DNA from: Algoriphagus zhangzhouensis
GTDB taxonomy: Bacteria; Bacteroidota; Bacteroidia; Cytophagales; Cyclobacteriaceae
DNA length: 64,000 nt
Direction: 5' to 3'
Assembly (NCBI RefSeq): GCF_900148515.1
Contig: NZ_FRXN01000005.1
Coordinates: 193,186-257,185, forward strand
Part shown: positions 1 through 7,908 of the stretch, one piece after another
Layout: the number at the start of each line of letters is the position of its first letter
Position numbering within the stretch: the first letter of the stretch is position 1
Position numbers and translations under genes: made by a program
The notes under the pieces: generated by a model
What the model saw: only the letters and a program-made list of their open reading frames with translations
The model's database searches: none
What the model was told of the DNA's origin: nothing

Positions 1-1722
1 TACCTGCAATTCTTGCGGTTCTGTTTCTTGTGGTTCATACTCTTGCGGTTCTGGGATGCGAGAGGCAAAAGCCATGATCATCGCTGAATCTCTTTTTGCT
101 TGAGCTTGAAGCATTTCTGATCTGAATTCTTCCATCTTCTCCTCAAATTCCTCTTTGGACATCATGTCAGAGTTGGTGGAATCAGTTGCGGAAGTTGCTC
201 TGGCTAGCATGACCTGAGTTGAATCTTGATTTGCAGAGAGGCTATCCAAATAGACTTCTGTAGGTCCTGAGGCGGAATACAAAATCTTGCTGACTTGTCC
301 TGGATAGATTAATAATTGCTTCATCATGGCAGTTGAGTCCATATAATGAACTTCGTCATTGACTTCTACAGCTTGAATAGAATCTAGTTTGAATTCTATT
401 TGCGCATCGATTGTATTAAGACTTGTAAGTTGACCATTGGCAATGCTTCTTTCATTTTCAAGACTAGCGACTCTAGTTTCTGTTATTTCTGCAGAAACTG
501 TACTGTCTCTTCTCGCCAATTCTATCGTTTCATCAATTTGAGCAAGTTGATTCTGGCTTTGAAGAAGATCGGATTGAACTGTCGCTCTTTGAGCTAATAG
601 CGAATCGCGAACCAGTTCAAGCTCAGCTTTAGCCACTGAATCCATGGCAGTGCTATCTCTCATGAATCCATTTTGCTCCCAGCTTGGAAGCTGAATTACA
701 GTAAAATAATTATTGGTAACTGGAGCGGATTGAATAGCATTTACCTGAGTGGAATCAGCTTTCTCCATTTGCTTTGCAGAAAGTTCAGTAGGAACAAAGG
801 TGTATCGTTGGCTAATAACAGGAGGATTGAAACTTTCTTTATTGGCTCCTAAACTGAATTTGACCCCAATGCCATGATAGATATACCAATCTCCTTTGCC
901 ATTTTCCATTCCCCTGTATGGATTGTCTAGTGTGACAAGGTTAGTGCCTGGTTTTGCAGCATATTGCTGAAAATCATTGTCATAGGATGTTCTGTAAACA
1001 CCAGATACATCATCCAAATAATCGGTAGCAGCTCTTTTGAAATCCGATTGGGCGAAGATCTCAATGCCTTTTGCAATTCGAATCCGGAATCCCAAACCAA
1101 GATTGGCATACATGGTAGCTTTATTGTATCCGCCAACTACTTCTGTTTCAAGTTCTCTCAAACTTGTTTCAAAAGTTCCATCAGGAATAACATTAAGATT
1201 CTTGTAATTGTATTCATTACCATCTGCATCCAAAAGGTCCCCATAGACATTGAAAGACTGAACTCCAAGGCCTAGAACTATGTAGGGAGCAAAGAAGGAT
1301 TTTCCAGAAAGTAGCCAGTTGTTATCGGGCTTGATGACAAATGAAAGTCCAGCATCTGTCACATTTGTTTGGAAGTTCAGTGCTCTGTCAAAGTTCATCC
1401 CCTCGGTGTATAAGGTTCCGTCATTTTTGACAAATCGATCTCCTGAACCAAACTGATAGCTTCCCGCTGTAAACATCAATCCTACAGAATTTCCTAAGGC
1501 ATATTCAATAGAAGCTTGATAGGATAGGTTTTCAGAATAGTGATTATACCTTTTATAAAGCTTGGTGAATTGATCGAAATTTTTGATTCCTAAAGGGCGG
1601 ATATCTCCAAAATAATTGGTTGTACCGGCGCTAAATCCGAATCTCCATTTGTATCCATATTGCTGTCCAAAAGCTGGAGAAATAAAAAGGAGAATCGCGA
1701 AAATTGATACTAGTTTTTTCAT
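1..1722 (-). CDS. Outer-membrane beta-barrel protein with coiled-coil tail (partial, 3' end outside window)
   Basis: The reading frame starts at the ATG at 1722 and stays open to base 1, so at least 574 residues are present and the C-terminus is missing. A signal peptide (MKKLVSIFAILLFISPAFG) is followed by about 270 residues typical of Bacteroidota outer-membrane barrels, with alternating aromatic strands ('YKWRFGFSAGTTNYFGDI' near the start, 'WYIYHGIGVKFSLG' near the end). After that comes a long charged region with a probable coiled coil, rich in Asp, Ser, Gln and Glu. The last visible residues are a proline/glutamate/glutamine repeat built on EPQE. The gene begins only 4 bases after the stop of the upstream gene on the same strand, so the two are probably co-transcribed. 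The exact family and function are not recognised. Confidence 0.8.
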   Translation of the reverse strand, partial: MKKLVSIFAILLFISPAFGQQYGYKWRFGFSAGTTNYFGDIRPLGIKNFDQFTKLYKRYNHYSENLSYQASIEYALGNSVGLMFTAGSYQFGSGDRFVKNDGTLYTEGMNFDRALNFQTNVTDAGLSFVIKPDNNWLLSGKSFFAPYIVLGLGVQSFNVYGDLLDADGNEYNYKNLNVIPDGTFETSLRELETEVVGGYNKATMYANLGLGFRIRIAKGIEIFAQSDFKRAATDYLDDVSGVYRTSYDNDFQQYAAKPGTNLVTLDNPYRGMENGKGDWYIYHGIGVKFSLGANKESFNPPVISQRYTFVPTELSAKQMEKADSTQVNAIQSAPVTNNYFTVIQLPSWEQNGFMRDSTAMDSVAKAELELVRDSLLAQRATVQSDLLQSQNQLAQIDETIELARRDSTVSAEITETRVASLENERSIANGQLTSLNTIDAQIEFKLDSIQAVEVNDEVHYMDSTAMMKQLLIYPGQVSKILYSASGPTEVYLDSLSANQDSTQVMLARATSATDSTNSDMMSKEEFEEKMEEFRSEMLQAQAKRDSAMIMAFASRIPEPQEYEPQETEPQELQV

Positions 1723-1726
1723 CGTC

Positions 1727-2893
1727 TTACTTTTTATTTCCTATTCCTAACCAAAATCTAAACTCTGCACTTACGCCTACAAATGGCTGAAAGCTTCTGT
1801 TGTCTCCAGCGGCTGTTTCGGTAGTAATAAAAGTGCCTCCTGCATTTAATCTGATAAATCGGAAGAAGCTATATCCTAATCCCACATAAACTGGCCTGTC
1901 AAAAGCAGGTCCTGATATTTTTTCTCCCAACGAGTTTTCCATACCTCCTGAGACAAATATTCCTGTGCTTAGAGACATATTGCTCATAAATCTGGCAAAT
2001 GTTCTGTTCCCAAGCGGGAATGATACTCCTGCATAGGGGCTATATACAAATTCTTGTTGTGGAAGATTTTGAGCAAGAGAAATGGCTCCATATCCAACAT
2101 TGATTGGAATAGAATTAGCTTTTTTCTCAGTTGGATAATTTTGGAATTTTTTCTCATCCACTCTCGCCAATAAGTTGGTGCTAAAATATTGATCAACCTC
2201 TGCAAAAATGATTTCTTCCAGTTCGTCTAAATATTGTCTGGCATAAGCGCCTCTAGCATTGTCACCATCACCTAATCCCGAGACGTTGTATTTGGCTTTA
2301 CCCATTTTCAGTTTTTTCCTTTGCTCTAGTTTCTTCAAAGTCAAATCTGAAAATCCTGGAAAAGGAACTGCTGTTGGCATCTCAAAATAATATGCCCCTC
2401 TGGTTACTATTTTACTGAGATTATTGATGATTTGCTCATCAGAATCTTCCATATGGATTCCTCCCTTTTTGACAGATGTGATGGTTGTCAAATAAGTACT
2501 AAGGTTGGTATGGATCAATTCTCTTAGTTCTTTCACCTCATCCACGCCAGCTTTTTGGTAAAAGCCGATTTCCAAGTGGTAATCATCGTTGGCTCTCAAA
2601 GGGTCTTCAATAAGAACTCTAAAAGCAAGCTCATTATATCCAAATGGAGCCTTCCAGAAATAAGTGTAACCTGATTTTTTCGATTTTTTCGAAGGATATA
2701 CATCGATTTTCACCAATTCAATAGTGCTAGGAATCGCTCCTTGAACATAGAATTTTTCTTCTGATGGGAGAGGTAAGCCTCCATTGATCTTATTCTGAAT
2801 AAGATCAAGGTTGATACTTGAAATGGCCTCCTGGCTCCAAGAATGAGTTTGGGATAGGCTCCAAACTAAAAGGATAAGTAGAAGTTTTTTCAT
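1727..2893 (-). CDS. Secreted/outer-membrane protein of unknown function
   Basis: This 388-residue protein has a cleavable signal peptide (MKKLLLILLVWSLSQTHSWSQ). The first 250 residues or so are hydrophilic and mixed alpha/beta. The last 120 residues look like outer-membrane strands: 'VYVGLGYSFFRFIRLNAGG', 'FQPFVGVSAEFRFWLG', with an aromatic-rich end. I do not recognise a named family. It is the first gene of a two-gene minus-strand unit with the barrel protein ending at the window edge (gap of 4 bases), which suggests a joint role in the envelope. The start is an ATG after a gene-free stretch of nearly 400 bases. Confidence 0.8.
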   Translation of the reverse strand: MKKLLLILLVWSLSQTHSWSQEAISSINLDLIQNKINGGLPLPSEEKFYVQGAIPSTIELVKIDVYPSKKSKKSGYTYFWKAPFGYNELAFRVLIEDPLRANDDYHLEIGFYQKAGVDEVKELRELIHTNLSTYLTTITSVKKGGIHMEDSDEQIINNLSKIVTRGAYYFEMPTAVPFPGFSDLTLKKLEQRKKLKMGKAKYNVSGLGDGDNARGAYARQYLDELEEIIFAEVDQYFSTNLLARVDEKKFQNYPTEKKANSIPINVGYGAISLAQNLPQQEFVYSPYAGVSFPLGNRTFARFMSNMSLSTGIFVSGGMENSLGEKISGPAFDRPVYVGLGYSFFRFIRLNAGGTFITTETAAGDNRSFQPFVGVSAEFRFWLGIGNKK

Positions 2894-3285
2894 GTTTTTG
2901 AAAATTGTTAATCTTTTGATTTGGGTTTATAAAAGTTTAAATACTAAGTATTTGTCGAAGCGGAGATTCTGAATAAGTGATTTTAAACCTCCAAAAATTT
3001 TAATAAGAACTAACCCGATTTGCCCTTGATCAGAGCATTCCTTAGTAAAAATAGCAAGCTTTCTATGAGAAGTTTCATAAAGCATGGGAAAAATACTTTT
3101 AGAATGAAATTTACTAAAAAAGTTCAATAAAAACTTGATCTTATCTTATAATCAAGAGTTTCAAAGGGTAGTTAGTTTTAGAAAATAAAGGTATTCAGAG
3201 TTCTCTTGTAGTAGCTTTTAGACCTAGTATTAAACTTTTATAAAGAAACCTGATTTCAGACTTAATTGTTTAAGGAAAAATATTT
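2894..3285. other. Gene-free stretch upstream of the 2893 gene
   Basis: About 390 AT-rich bases with no convincing gene. The only frame of any length has a TTG start, 66 codons and no resemblance to a family. On the minus strand there is a near match to a -7 box (TACCCTTTG, 3170-3162), which could serve the gene starting at 2893 but lies some 270 bases upstream. A weak inverted repeat with CTTGAT and ATCAAG arms lies around 3133-3155. Nothing else stands out. Confidence 0.5.
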
Positions 3286-3699
3286 TTAGGAAATTGGGGT
3301 CATTTGATTTTTAATATAAACTCCTGGGGTTACTCCTTTTACTTTCTTGAATGCAGAGATAAAAGTGGCTCGATTTGAGAATCCGCACTTTTCGGCAATC
3401 ACATCCAATGTGAGCTGATCTTGATAACCTTGTTCAATTAAAACTTGAAATTCCTCTATTCTAAATTGATTGATCCATTGATTGAAATTTGTTTGATTGC
3501 AAGAATTGATCGCTCGAGATATTTTGTAAACTGGAATTCCTGTGTCCTTACTGAGGTCGTTGATAGAATACCGTTGGGTCAAGAAAAGCTTTTGTTCTTT
3601 AACTACCTCACTAATATGACTGCAAATGAATTCTGTTTCCGTGTCTATGGGTTTTTGAGGTCTAAGAGTTGAATTTCCTCTATCTCCAAGCAGAAGCAA
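3286..3699 (-). CDS. AraC-family DNA-binding protein, short, probably truncated
   Basis: Residues about 40-135 form a complete AraC-type double helix-turn-helix domain ('INDLSKDTGIPVYKISRAIN' for the first HTH, 'DVIAEKCGFSNRATFISAFK' plus 'KGVTPGVYIK' for the second). The total length is at most 137 residues. Bacteroidota proteins with this kind of C-terminus usually have a long membrane or sensor region in front, which is missing here. No ATG exists: the only start is a TTG at 3699, one codon after an in-frame TAG, and it lies inside the last 20 bases of the upstream barrel gene. It may be a free-standing DNA-binding domain translated by coupling, or the remnant of a longer regulator. The DNA-binding call is firm; whether the gene is functional is uncertain. 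Confidence 0.55.
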   Translation of the reverse strand: MLLLGDRGNSTLRPQKPIDTETEFICSHISEVVKEQKLFLTQRYSINDLSKDTGIPVYKISRAINSCNQTNFNQWINQFRIEEFQVLIEQGYQDQLTLDVIAEKCGFSNRATFISAFKKVKGVTPGVYIKNQMTPIS

Positions 3700-4816
3700 A
3701 AACTATATAATATCCGAAATTATCATTAGACCAAGCGATGTCAACTCCCATCCGAAGTTTGAATAATCTTGCCATTAGATAGCGGACTCCTAGTCCATAA
3801 TTGTGCACCCATTGGGCTTCTTGAAAAGTCTTGTTTTTTGGAACCGCTTTGGCAATTCCCCCAAAAGCTATTCCACTCCATCGTAAACTTATATCATAGC
3901 GTTGTTCCGTTTCAAAAAGATAGGTGGAGGTTCCTTGATAACGGGCAGAAGGTACTCCTCTCATGTTAAGGCCTGATTCTAAGTAGAAGGGTACGTCACC
4001 AAATTGTTGTTGGGTTTCCAGTCTAAAACCGCTAATCCAATTTTCTTTCAATTGAAAATATTGGAGGATATAGGCTCTAAGTGATTGATTGTGGAAGTCT
4101 GCACCAGTCCATTCGGCATTGAATCTGAAGTCAGCATGGAAAAAAGTCCCTTTGTCTGGTGTGAAAATATTATCTCGTTTATCGAGCCTTATGATTACTC
4201 CAGGACTACTTTGAGTGGTCTTTAATGAGCCTTCTTGAATGAATGAAGGTAAATTCTCTCCTGCTGTTAAGAATTTTGGATTGACTTCAGTGCTAAGAAA
4301 TAGATATTGAAATCCTGCATAAAAATCTGAATTACCCAGCTTCTTTAGAATGTTTCCATAAATAGGAAGGGTTTTAAAATTGAAGGCGAATTTTTGTTCT
4401 CCTATGATTGGTAGTTCTCGGTACAAATCTAGGTTGATAGAACCATAACCTGCCGTCAATTGATATTTGAGGTTATGCTTTGTAATTGCACCCGATCTGG
4501 TTAAAGCAGTCATCCAAGATTTATTGCCAGTATACATACCCGCAACAGCTGTTATAGTTGGAGGAGTGTATCGATCTGGATAAGGGTATTTATTGGTTTG
4601 TATAAATACTGGAACCAACATGAATCCAATGCCTCCAAGTGCAGGTTCGGTTATTAATTGTGGTACGGGGATAAAGCCATTAGCATCTAATAAAAAACTA
4701 CTAAAATCAAACTTACCGTCTAAAGTATCTTTAAACGAAAGTTTTTGTTTAGTACTCTGAGCATGAGTGTTATAAAGTAGAAAAAGAGAAAGTATAAATA
4801 GTATTGGCTTTTTCAT
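3680..4816 (-). CDS. Omp85-type (BamA/TamA-like) outer-membrane barrel protein
   Basis: A 378-residue protein with a signal peptide (MKKPILFILSLFLLYNTHAQ) and the C-terminal surface-antigen (D15) barrel. Diagnostic pieces are 'RLDKRDNIFTPDKGTFFHADF', 'LNMRGVPSARYQGTSTYLFETEQRY' (the RGxxxxRYxG lid-loop type motif near residue 285) and a final strand ending in an aromatic-Ala-Trp-Arg. No POTRA domains are visible between the signal peptide and the barrel, so this is a short form of the family. Related proteins in Bacteroidota are secreted barrels of unknown substrate. It lies 34 bases downstream of the arsenate reductase gene on the same strand, so it may be the tail of the arsenic operon; that link is only positional. 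Confidence 0.8.
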   Translation of the reverse strand: MKKPILFILSLFLLYNTHAQSTKQKLSFKDTLDGKFDFSSFLLDANGFIPVPQLITEPALGGIGFMLVPVFIQTNKYPYPDRYTPPTITAVAGMYTGNKSWMTALTRSGAITKHNLKYQLTAGYGSINLDLYRELPIIGEQKFAFNFKTLPIYGNILKKLGNSDFYAGFQYLFLSTEVNPKFLTAGENLPSFIQEGSLKTTQSSPGVIIRLDKRDNIFTPDKGTFFHADFRFNAEWTGADFHNQSLRAYILQYFQLKENWISGFRLETQQQFGDVPFYLESGLNMRGVPSARYQGTSTYLFETEQRYDISLRWSGIAFGGIAKAVPKNKTFQEAQWVHNYGLGVRYLMARLFKLRMGVDIAWSNDNFGYYIVFASAWR

Positions 4817-4849
4817 AAATGATAGAGTGCCTAAAAAATAATTAAGGCT

Positions 4850-5485
4850 TTATTTATCATCAATTTGACCTTTAACTTTTGAAAAAACAAATAGCATTTC
4901 AGACGCTATTTGTAAAGAGCGTTCTTCATATTTGAGAGTTTCAAGGCTTGTTCCATCATATTTTTTGGGATCCTCGTATCGAAGTGGAATTCTTTTTTCG
5001 GCACCAGGAATGATCGGGCAATTTTCGTCTGCATGGCCACAAACCATTACAGTTGCAAATTCTTCATATGGATTTGGTGCTTCATTATAGATTTTCGAGA
5101 AGGCTTCTATAGGTGCTTCAAGTTCTGAAAAGCTTATAAAGTAATGAGGATTTGGTGTTTTTGAATTTGTCTCAATTCGAAATCCTTGCCTTTTTAGAGC
5201 GGCAACCGCTCTTTCATTAAAAGCTGTTTCCTCAATTCCTCCAGAGAAAGTTTGAATTTCTATTCCCAAAGTGGAAGCAGCTGTTTTAGCCCAAACTTGG
5301 GAAAATTGGCTCCTTCTTGAATTATGGGTGCAGATAAAATTTAACTTCGGAGTCTTACCTAGTTTGTTTTTATCTATGATATAAACAACCAAAACCTCCA
5401 ATTCCATTTTTCTTTCGGATGAAATTGGAAGTTTTTTTGCCTGTTGAATCGTGTCAAGTAGTTTTTCGAAATGATCGTGGCTCAT
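4850..5485 (-). CDS. arsC: Arsenate reductase, low-molecular-weight phosphatase type (thioredoxin-coupled)
   Basis: This 211-residue protein reduces arsenate to arsenite in the cytoplasm. The phosphatase loop CX5R is present as CTHNSRRS (Cys52, Arg58). A second cysteine pair, Cys149 and Cys156 in 'VCGHADENCPI', has the CX6C spacing of the Cys82/Cys89 redox pair in the staphylococcal pI258 ArsC, which passes electrons to thioredoxin. About 45 residues precede the catalytic loop, more than in classic ArsC. It is the third gene of arsR-DUF6428-arsC, with a gap of 10 bases to the gene before it. Members of this family are often labelled simply as protein tyrosine phosphatase; the redox cysteines and the arsR neighbour favour arsenate reductase. 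Confidence 0.88.
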   Translation of the reverse strand: MSHDHFEKLLDTIQQAKKLPISSERKMELEVLVVYIIDKNKLGKTPKLNFICTHNSRRSQFSQVWAKTAASTLGIEIQTFSGGIEETAFNERAVAALKRQGFRIETNSKTPNPHYFISFSELEAPIEAFSKIYNEAPNPYEEFATVMVCGHADENCPIIPGAEKRIPLRYEDPKKYDGTSLETLKYEERSLQIASEMLFVFSKVKGQIDDK

Positions 5486-5495
5486 CGATTTTGGG

Positions 5496-5972
5496 TTAAG
5501 AGCAGCATCCGCTTGCTGGTTCGCAGCAAATATCTTTGCTTTTCTGAAGGTCTGAAAGTCTTATTTTAGGTTTACTGGCAGGAATTCCACATTTGTCTTT
5601 GGCTAAGCAGTCTGTTTTGGTGCTTTCAAGGACAAATTGTTTTCCATCGTAACCTAGTCCATATTTCCCAATTGTTTCTCCCTGGTATTCCACTTCTATT
5701 TCTAAGTCAGGAATATTCAAAGCTTTTTCTGAAAGCTCAATAATATGAATCAATTTCTCTGGATGGAGCCTGTGATCGTAGTCATTGGCGCTATACAATT
5801 GAAAATTCACTTTTTGCTCATTTCTTAACGTACCACCGCAATCAATGAAATGCTTGTCAATTAGTCCGATTTCAGTTACATGGAAATGACTGGGCACCAA
5901 ACTTCCATCTGGTAAAAGAAATTGAATGGTTTGGGAATGTGCTAGGATTTGTTTTGCTTCTGATAGCTTCAT
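5496..5972 (-). CDS. DUF6428 family protein with cysteine-rich tail
   Basis: A 158-residue cytoplasmic protein that matches the DUF6428 family found between arsR and arsC in Bacteroidota. The ATG at 5972 (MKLSEAKQIL) is chosen over an in-frame TTG 33 bases upstream. The main fold is mixed alpha/beta ('QFLLPDGSLVPSHFHVTEIG', 'LEIEVEYQGETIGKYGLGY'). The last 40 residues hold seven cysteines: a CX5C pair (CLAKDKC) and a final CCX5CCS cluster. The tail suggests metalloid binding, for instance handing As(III) on, but this is inference. It sits 39 bases after arsR and 10 bases before arsC. Confidence 0.82.
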   Translation of the reverse strand: MKLSEAKQILAHSQTIQFLLPDGSLVPSHFHVTEIGLIDKHFIDCGGTLRNEQKVNFQLYSANDYDHRLHPEKLIHIIELSEKALNIPDLEIEVEYQGETIGKYGLGYDGKQFVLESTKTDCLAKDKCGIPASKPKIRLSDLQKSKDICCEPASGCCS

Positions 5973-6011
5973 GGTTTGTCGGTTTTTTACGATGAATAAA
6001 TTCAAATTTTT

Positions 6012-6344
6012 TTAACAGGAAGAGTTACAGCATTTGTCGAAGGTTTTAAAAAAGCCATCAAATAAGGTTTGAAGCTCATTCCATTTTCCGGGATGAATGC
6101 AATAGCTCACTTTTGTACCCTCAATTGTTCCTTGAATAAGACCTACTTCTTTAAGCTCCCTTAGGTGTTGGCTTATGGTTGCTTGAGCCAATCCTATTTC
6201 TTGAACCAAATCTCCATTGATACAGGTATTGGATTGAATGAGATGCTGAAGAATGGCGATTCTTGCAGGATGCCCGATTGCCTTAGCTAAAGCCGCCAAT
6301 TCATTTTGCTGATCAGTGAATAAATGTTTCTGAGTAACTCCCAT
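6012..6344 (-). CDS. arsR: ArsR-family metalloid-responsive repressor
   Basis: A 110-residue winged-helix repressor that should release its operator when As(III) binds. The ATG at 6344 (MGVTQKHLF) is preferred over an upstream in-frame TTG because it begins just before the family's conserved part. The recognition region is 'LVQEIGLAQATISQHLRELKEVGLI' (about residues 47-70). The usual ELCVCD metal site is replaced by TCINGDL, with one cysteine. The C-terminus instead carries Cys105, Cys106 and Cys110 (KCCNSSC), similar in principle to ArsR proteins that sense arsenite through C-terminal cysteines. It heads the ars operon, and a perfect palindrome lies just upstream of its start. Confidence 0.9.
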   Translation of the reverse strand: MGVTQKHLFTDQQNELAALAKAIGHPARIAILQHLIQSNTCINGDLVQEIGLAQATISQHLRELKEVGLIQGTIEGTKVSYCIHPGKWNELQTLFDGFFKTFDKCCNSSC

Positions 6345-6356
6345 GTTGAAGATTAT

Positions 6357-6393
6357 ATATTGCAATATTACGATTAAATTATTTGGATACAAA
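6357..6393 (-). promoter_or_regulatory. ars operon promoter with overlapping ArsR operator
   Basis: On the minus strand a TTTG (6393-6390) is followed after 19 bases by TAATATTG (6370-6363), a good Bacteroidota -33/-7 pair. A perfect 12-base palindrome, ATATTGCAATAT (6357-6368), overlaps the -7 box and ends 12 bases before the arsR ATG. This is the arrangement expected of an autorepressing ArsR. The palindrome is seen directly; binding is inferred. Confidence 0.65.
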
Positions 6394-6452
6394 TTTTTAG
6401 GTAAAATCTGAGATTGAGTTTTGATTTCAGGTTTGCGAAAGGGGAGAGCAGG

Positions 6453-6483
6453 ATTGCCTGATCGGGAATTTCCCGTATTTTTT
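6453..6483 (+). promoter_or_regulatory. Candidate promoter of the sugar-porter gene with an inverted repeat in the spacer
   Basis: ATTG (6453-6456), 19 bases, then TATTTTTT (6476-6483) approximates the -33/-7 pair, each with one mismatch. Between them lies CGGGAA-T-TTCCCG (6463-6475), an inverted repeat with 6-base arms. A repressor binding there would block polymerase. The cognate regulator is unknown. Confidence 0.4.
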
Positions 6484-6507
6484 ACTTTTCAAATAAACCC
6501 ACCTGAC

Positions 6508-7908
6508 ATGACCAAAGCTTATCCTTATAATCAAACTTATATTTGGCTCATTTCCCTCACTGCTGCTCTTGGGGGATTTTTATTTGGATACGATTGGGTG
6601 GTGATAGGAGGGGCTAAGTCATTTTATGAGCCATTTTTTAATATCACGAGCTCTGCAGATCAAGGCTGGGGAACTAGCTCAGCATTGGTTGGCTGTATGG
6701 TTGGAGCCACTCTCTGTATTTTCCTAAGTGATCGTCTGGGTAGAAAGCGCTTATTAATATTCTCTGGTTTCTTATTCTCTCTTTCAGCAATAGGAACCGC
6801 ATTGGCAGATACATTTTGGTTTTTTAATTTCTATAGAATCATTGGTGGGATTGCGATGGGAATAGCCCTGAACCTGTCTCCACTTTACATTTCAGAAATG
6901 TCTCCGGCTGAGAGGAGAGGGAGAATGGTTACAATCAACCAGTTGCTAATCATGATCGGAGTTTTGCTAGCTCAAGTCGTAAACTGGCAAATTTCTTTAT
7001 TGGATACTCAGTTGACTGACGAGGCTACATTTGACCAAATCGCTCAAAGCTGGAACGGCCAAGTCGGTTGGAGGTGGATGTTTGGAGCAGAAGTAATTCC
7101 TGCGGCGCTGTTTTTTATCCTTTTGTTCTTTGTACCCGAAAGTACTCGATGGTTGATTAAAAATGGTCAAGTCGATAAAGCAAGAAAGATCTTGGAAAAG
7201 ATGGGAGGGGAAGAATATGCCGAGGATAGCATTCTAGAGACTAGAGCTATTTTATCCAATGGAGATGAATCTCAAGTAAATCTAAAAGCCTTGTTTCACC
7301 CAAAAATCTTGAAGCTGTTGGCTTTGGGGATATTCTTGGCTTTCCTTCAACAATGGAGTGGGATTAATGTCGTGATCTATTATGCTGCTGATATTTTCCA
7401 GGCTGCTGGATTTACGCTGAAGCAGATGATGCTCAATATAGTGGTGATAGGTGGAGTAATGGTAGCATCTGTGTTTGTGACTTTGGCGACTGTAGATAAA
7501 TACGGTCGCAAGTCCATTATGCTGTGGTGTTTGGCCGCAATGGCGCTTTTGTATGGCGCTATAGGATATTCCTTCTATGCAGATTTAGGAGGAGCTACAG
7601 TGGTGGTTTTAGTTTTAGCCAATGTGATGTTTTATAGTATTTCATTGGCCCCTTTACTTTGGGTTTTATTGTCAGAAATCTTTCCAACCAGAGTTAGGGG
7701 AGCCGCTATTTCCATAGGCGCTTTGGCCCATTGGGTAGGTAATTTTACACTGACTTATTTCTTTCCAGCAATCAAAGAGAACTTGGGTTGGGCCAATAAC
7801 TTTTGGCTTTATGGAGCAATTTGTGCTTTTGGATTTTTGGTTTTGTGGAAAGTTTTGCCTGAAACTAAAGGAAAATCACTTGAGGAGCTGGATAAAGAAT
7901 TGTCTTAA
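6508..7908 (+). CDS. Sugar porter family MFS transporter
   Basis: A 466-residue inner-membrane protein with 12 predicted transmembrane segments. Sugar-porter signatures are clear: 'GGFLFGYDWVVIGGA' in TM1, 'DRLGRKR' after TM2, 'PLYISEMSPAERRGRMV' at the middle of the first half, 'PESTRWL' after TM6, 'QQWSGINVVIYYA' in TM7, and 'PETKGKSLEEL' at the end. This places it with D-xylose/proton and related symporters; the actual sugar cannot be told. The ATG at 6508 fits the family N-terminus better than an upstream in-frame TTG at 6421. It is divergent from arsR, and its last 4 bases overlap the convergent MFS gene. I see no sign that it belongs to arsenic resistance. Confidence 0.88.
   Translation: MTKAYPYNQTYIWLISLTAALGGFLFGYDWVVIGGAKSFYEPFFNITSSADQGWGTSSALVGCMVGATLCIFLSDRLGRKRLLIFSGFLFSLSAIGTALADTFWFFNFYRIIGGIAMGIALNLSPLYISEMSPAERRGRMVTINQLLIMIGVLLAQVVNWQISLLDTQLTDEATFDQIAQSWNGQVGWRWMFGAEVIPAALFFILLFFVPESTRWLIKNGQVDKARKILEKMGGEEYAEDSILETRAILSNGDESQVNLKALFHPKILKLLALGIFLAFLQQWSGINVVIYYAADIFQAAGFTLKQMMLNIVVIGGVMVASVFVTLATVDKYGRKSIMLWCLAAMALLYGAIGYSFYADLGGATVVVLVLANVMFYSISLAPLLWVLLSEIFPTRVRGAAISIGALAHWVGNFTLTYFFPAIKENLGWANNFWLYGAICAFGFLVLWKVLPETKGKSLEELDKELS

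Noticed and set aside
1..60. CTTGCGGTTCTG-type repeats at the window edge as a possible CRISPR or tandem repeat element
   Set aside because: They are in-frame codons of a short EPQE protein repeat in the gene that leaves the window, with no spacers.
964..1275. Plus-strand frame of about 100 codons opposite the barrel protein
   Set aside because: It is antisense to a well-supported coding region and its translation has no family resemblance.
2927..3127. Minus-strand frame of 66 codons between two genes
   Set aside because: It has a TTG start, no ribosome site or promoter in front, and low-complexity composition typical of AT-rich DNA.
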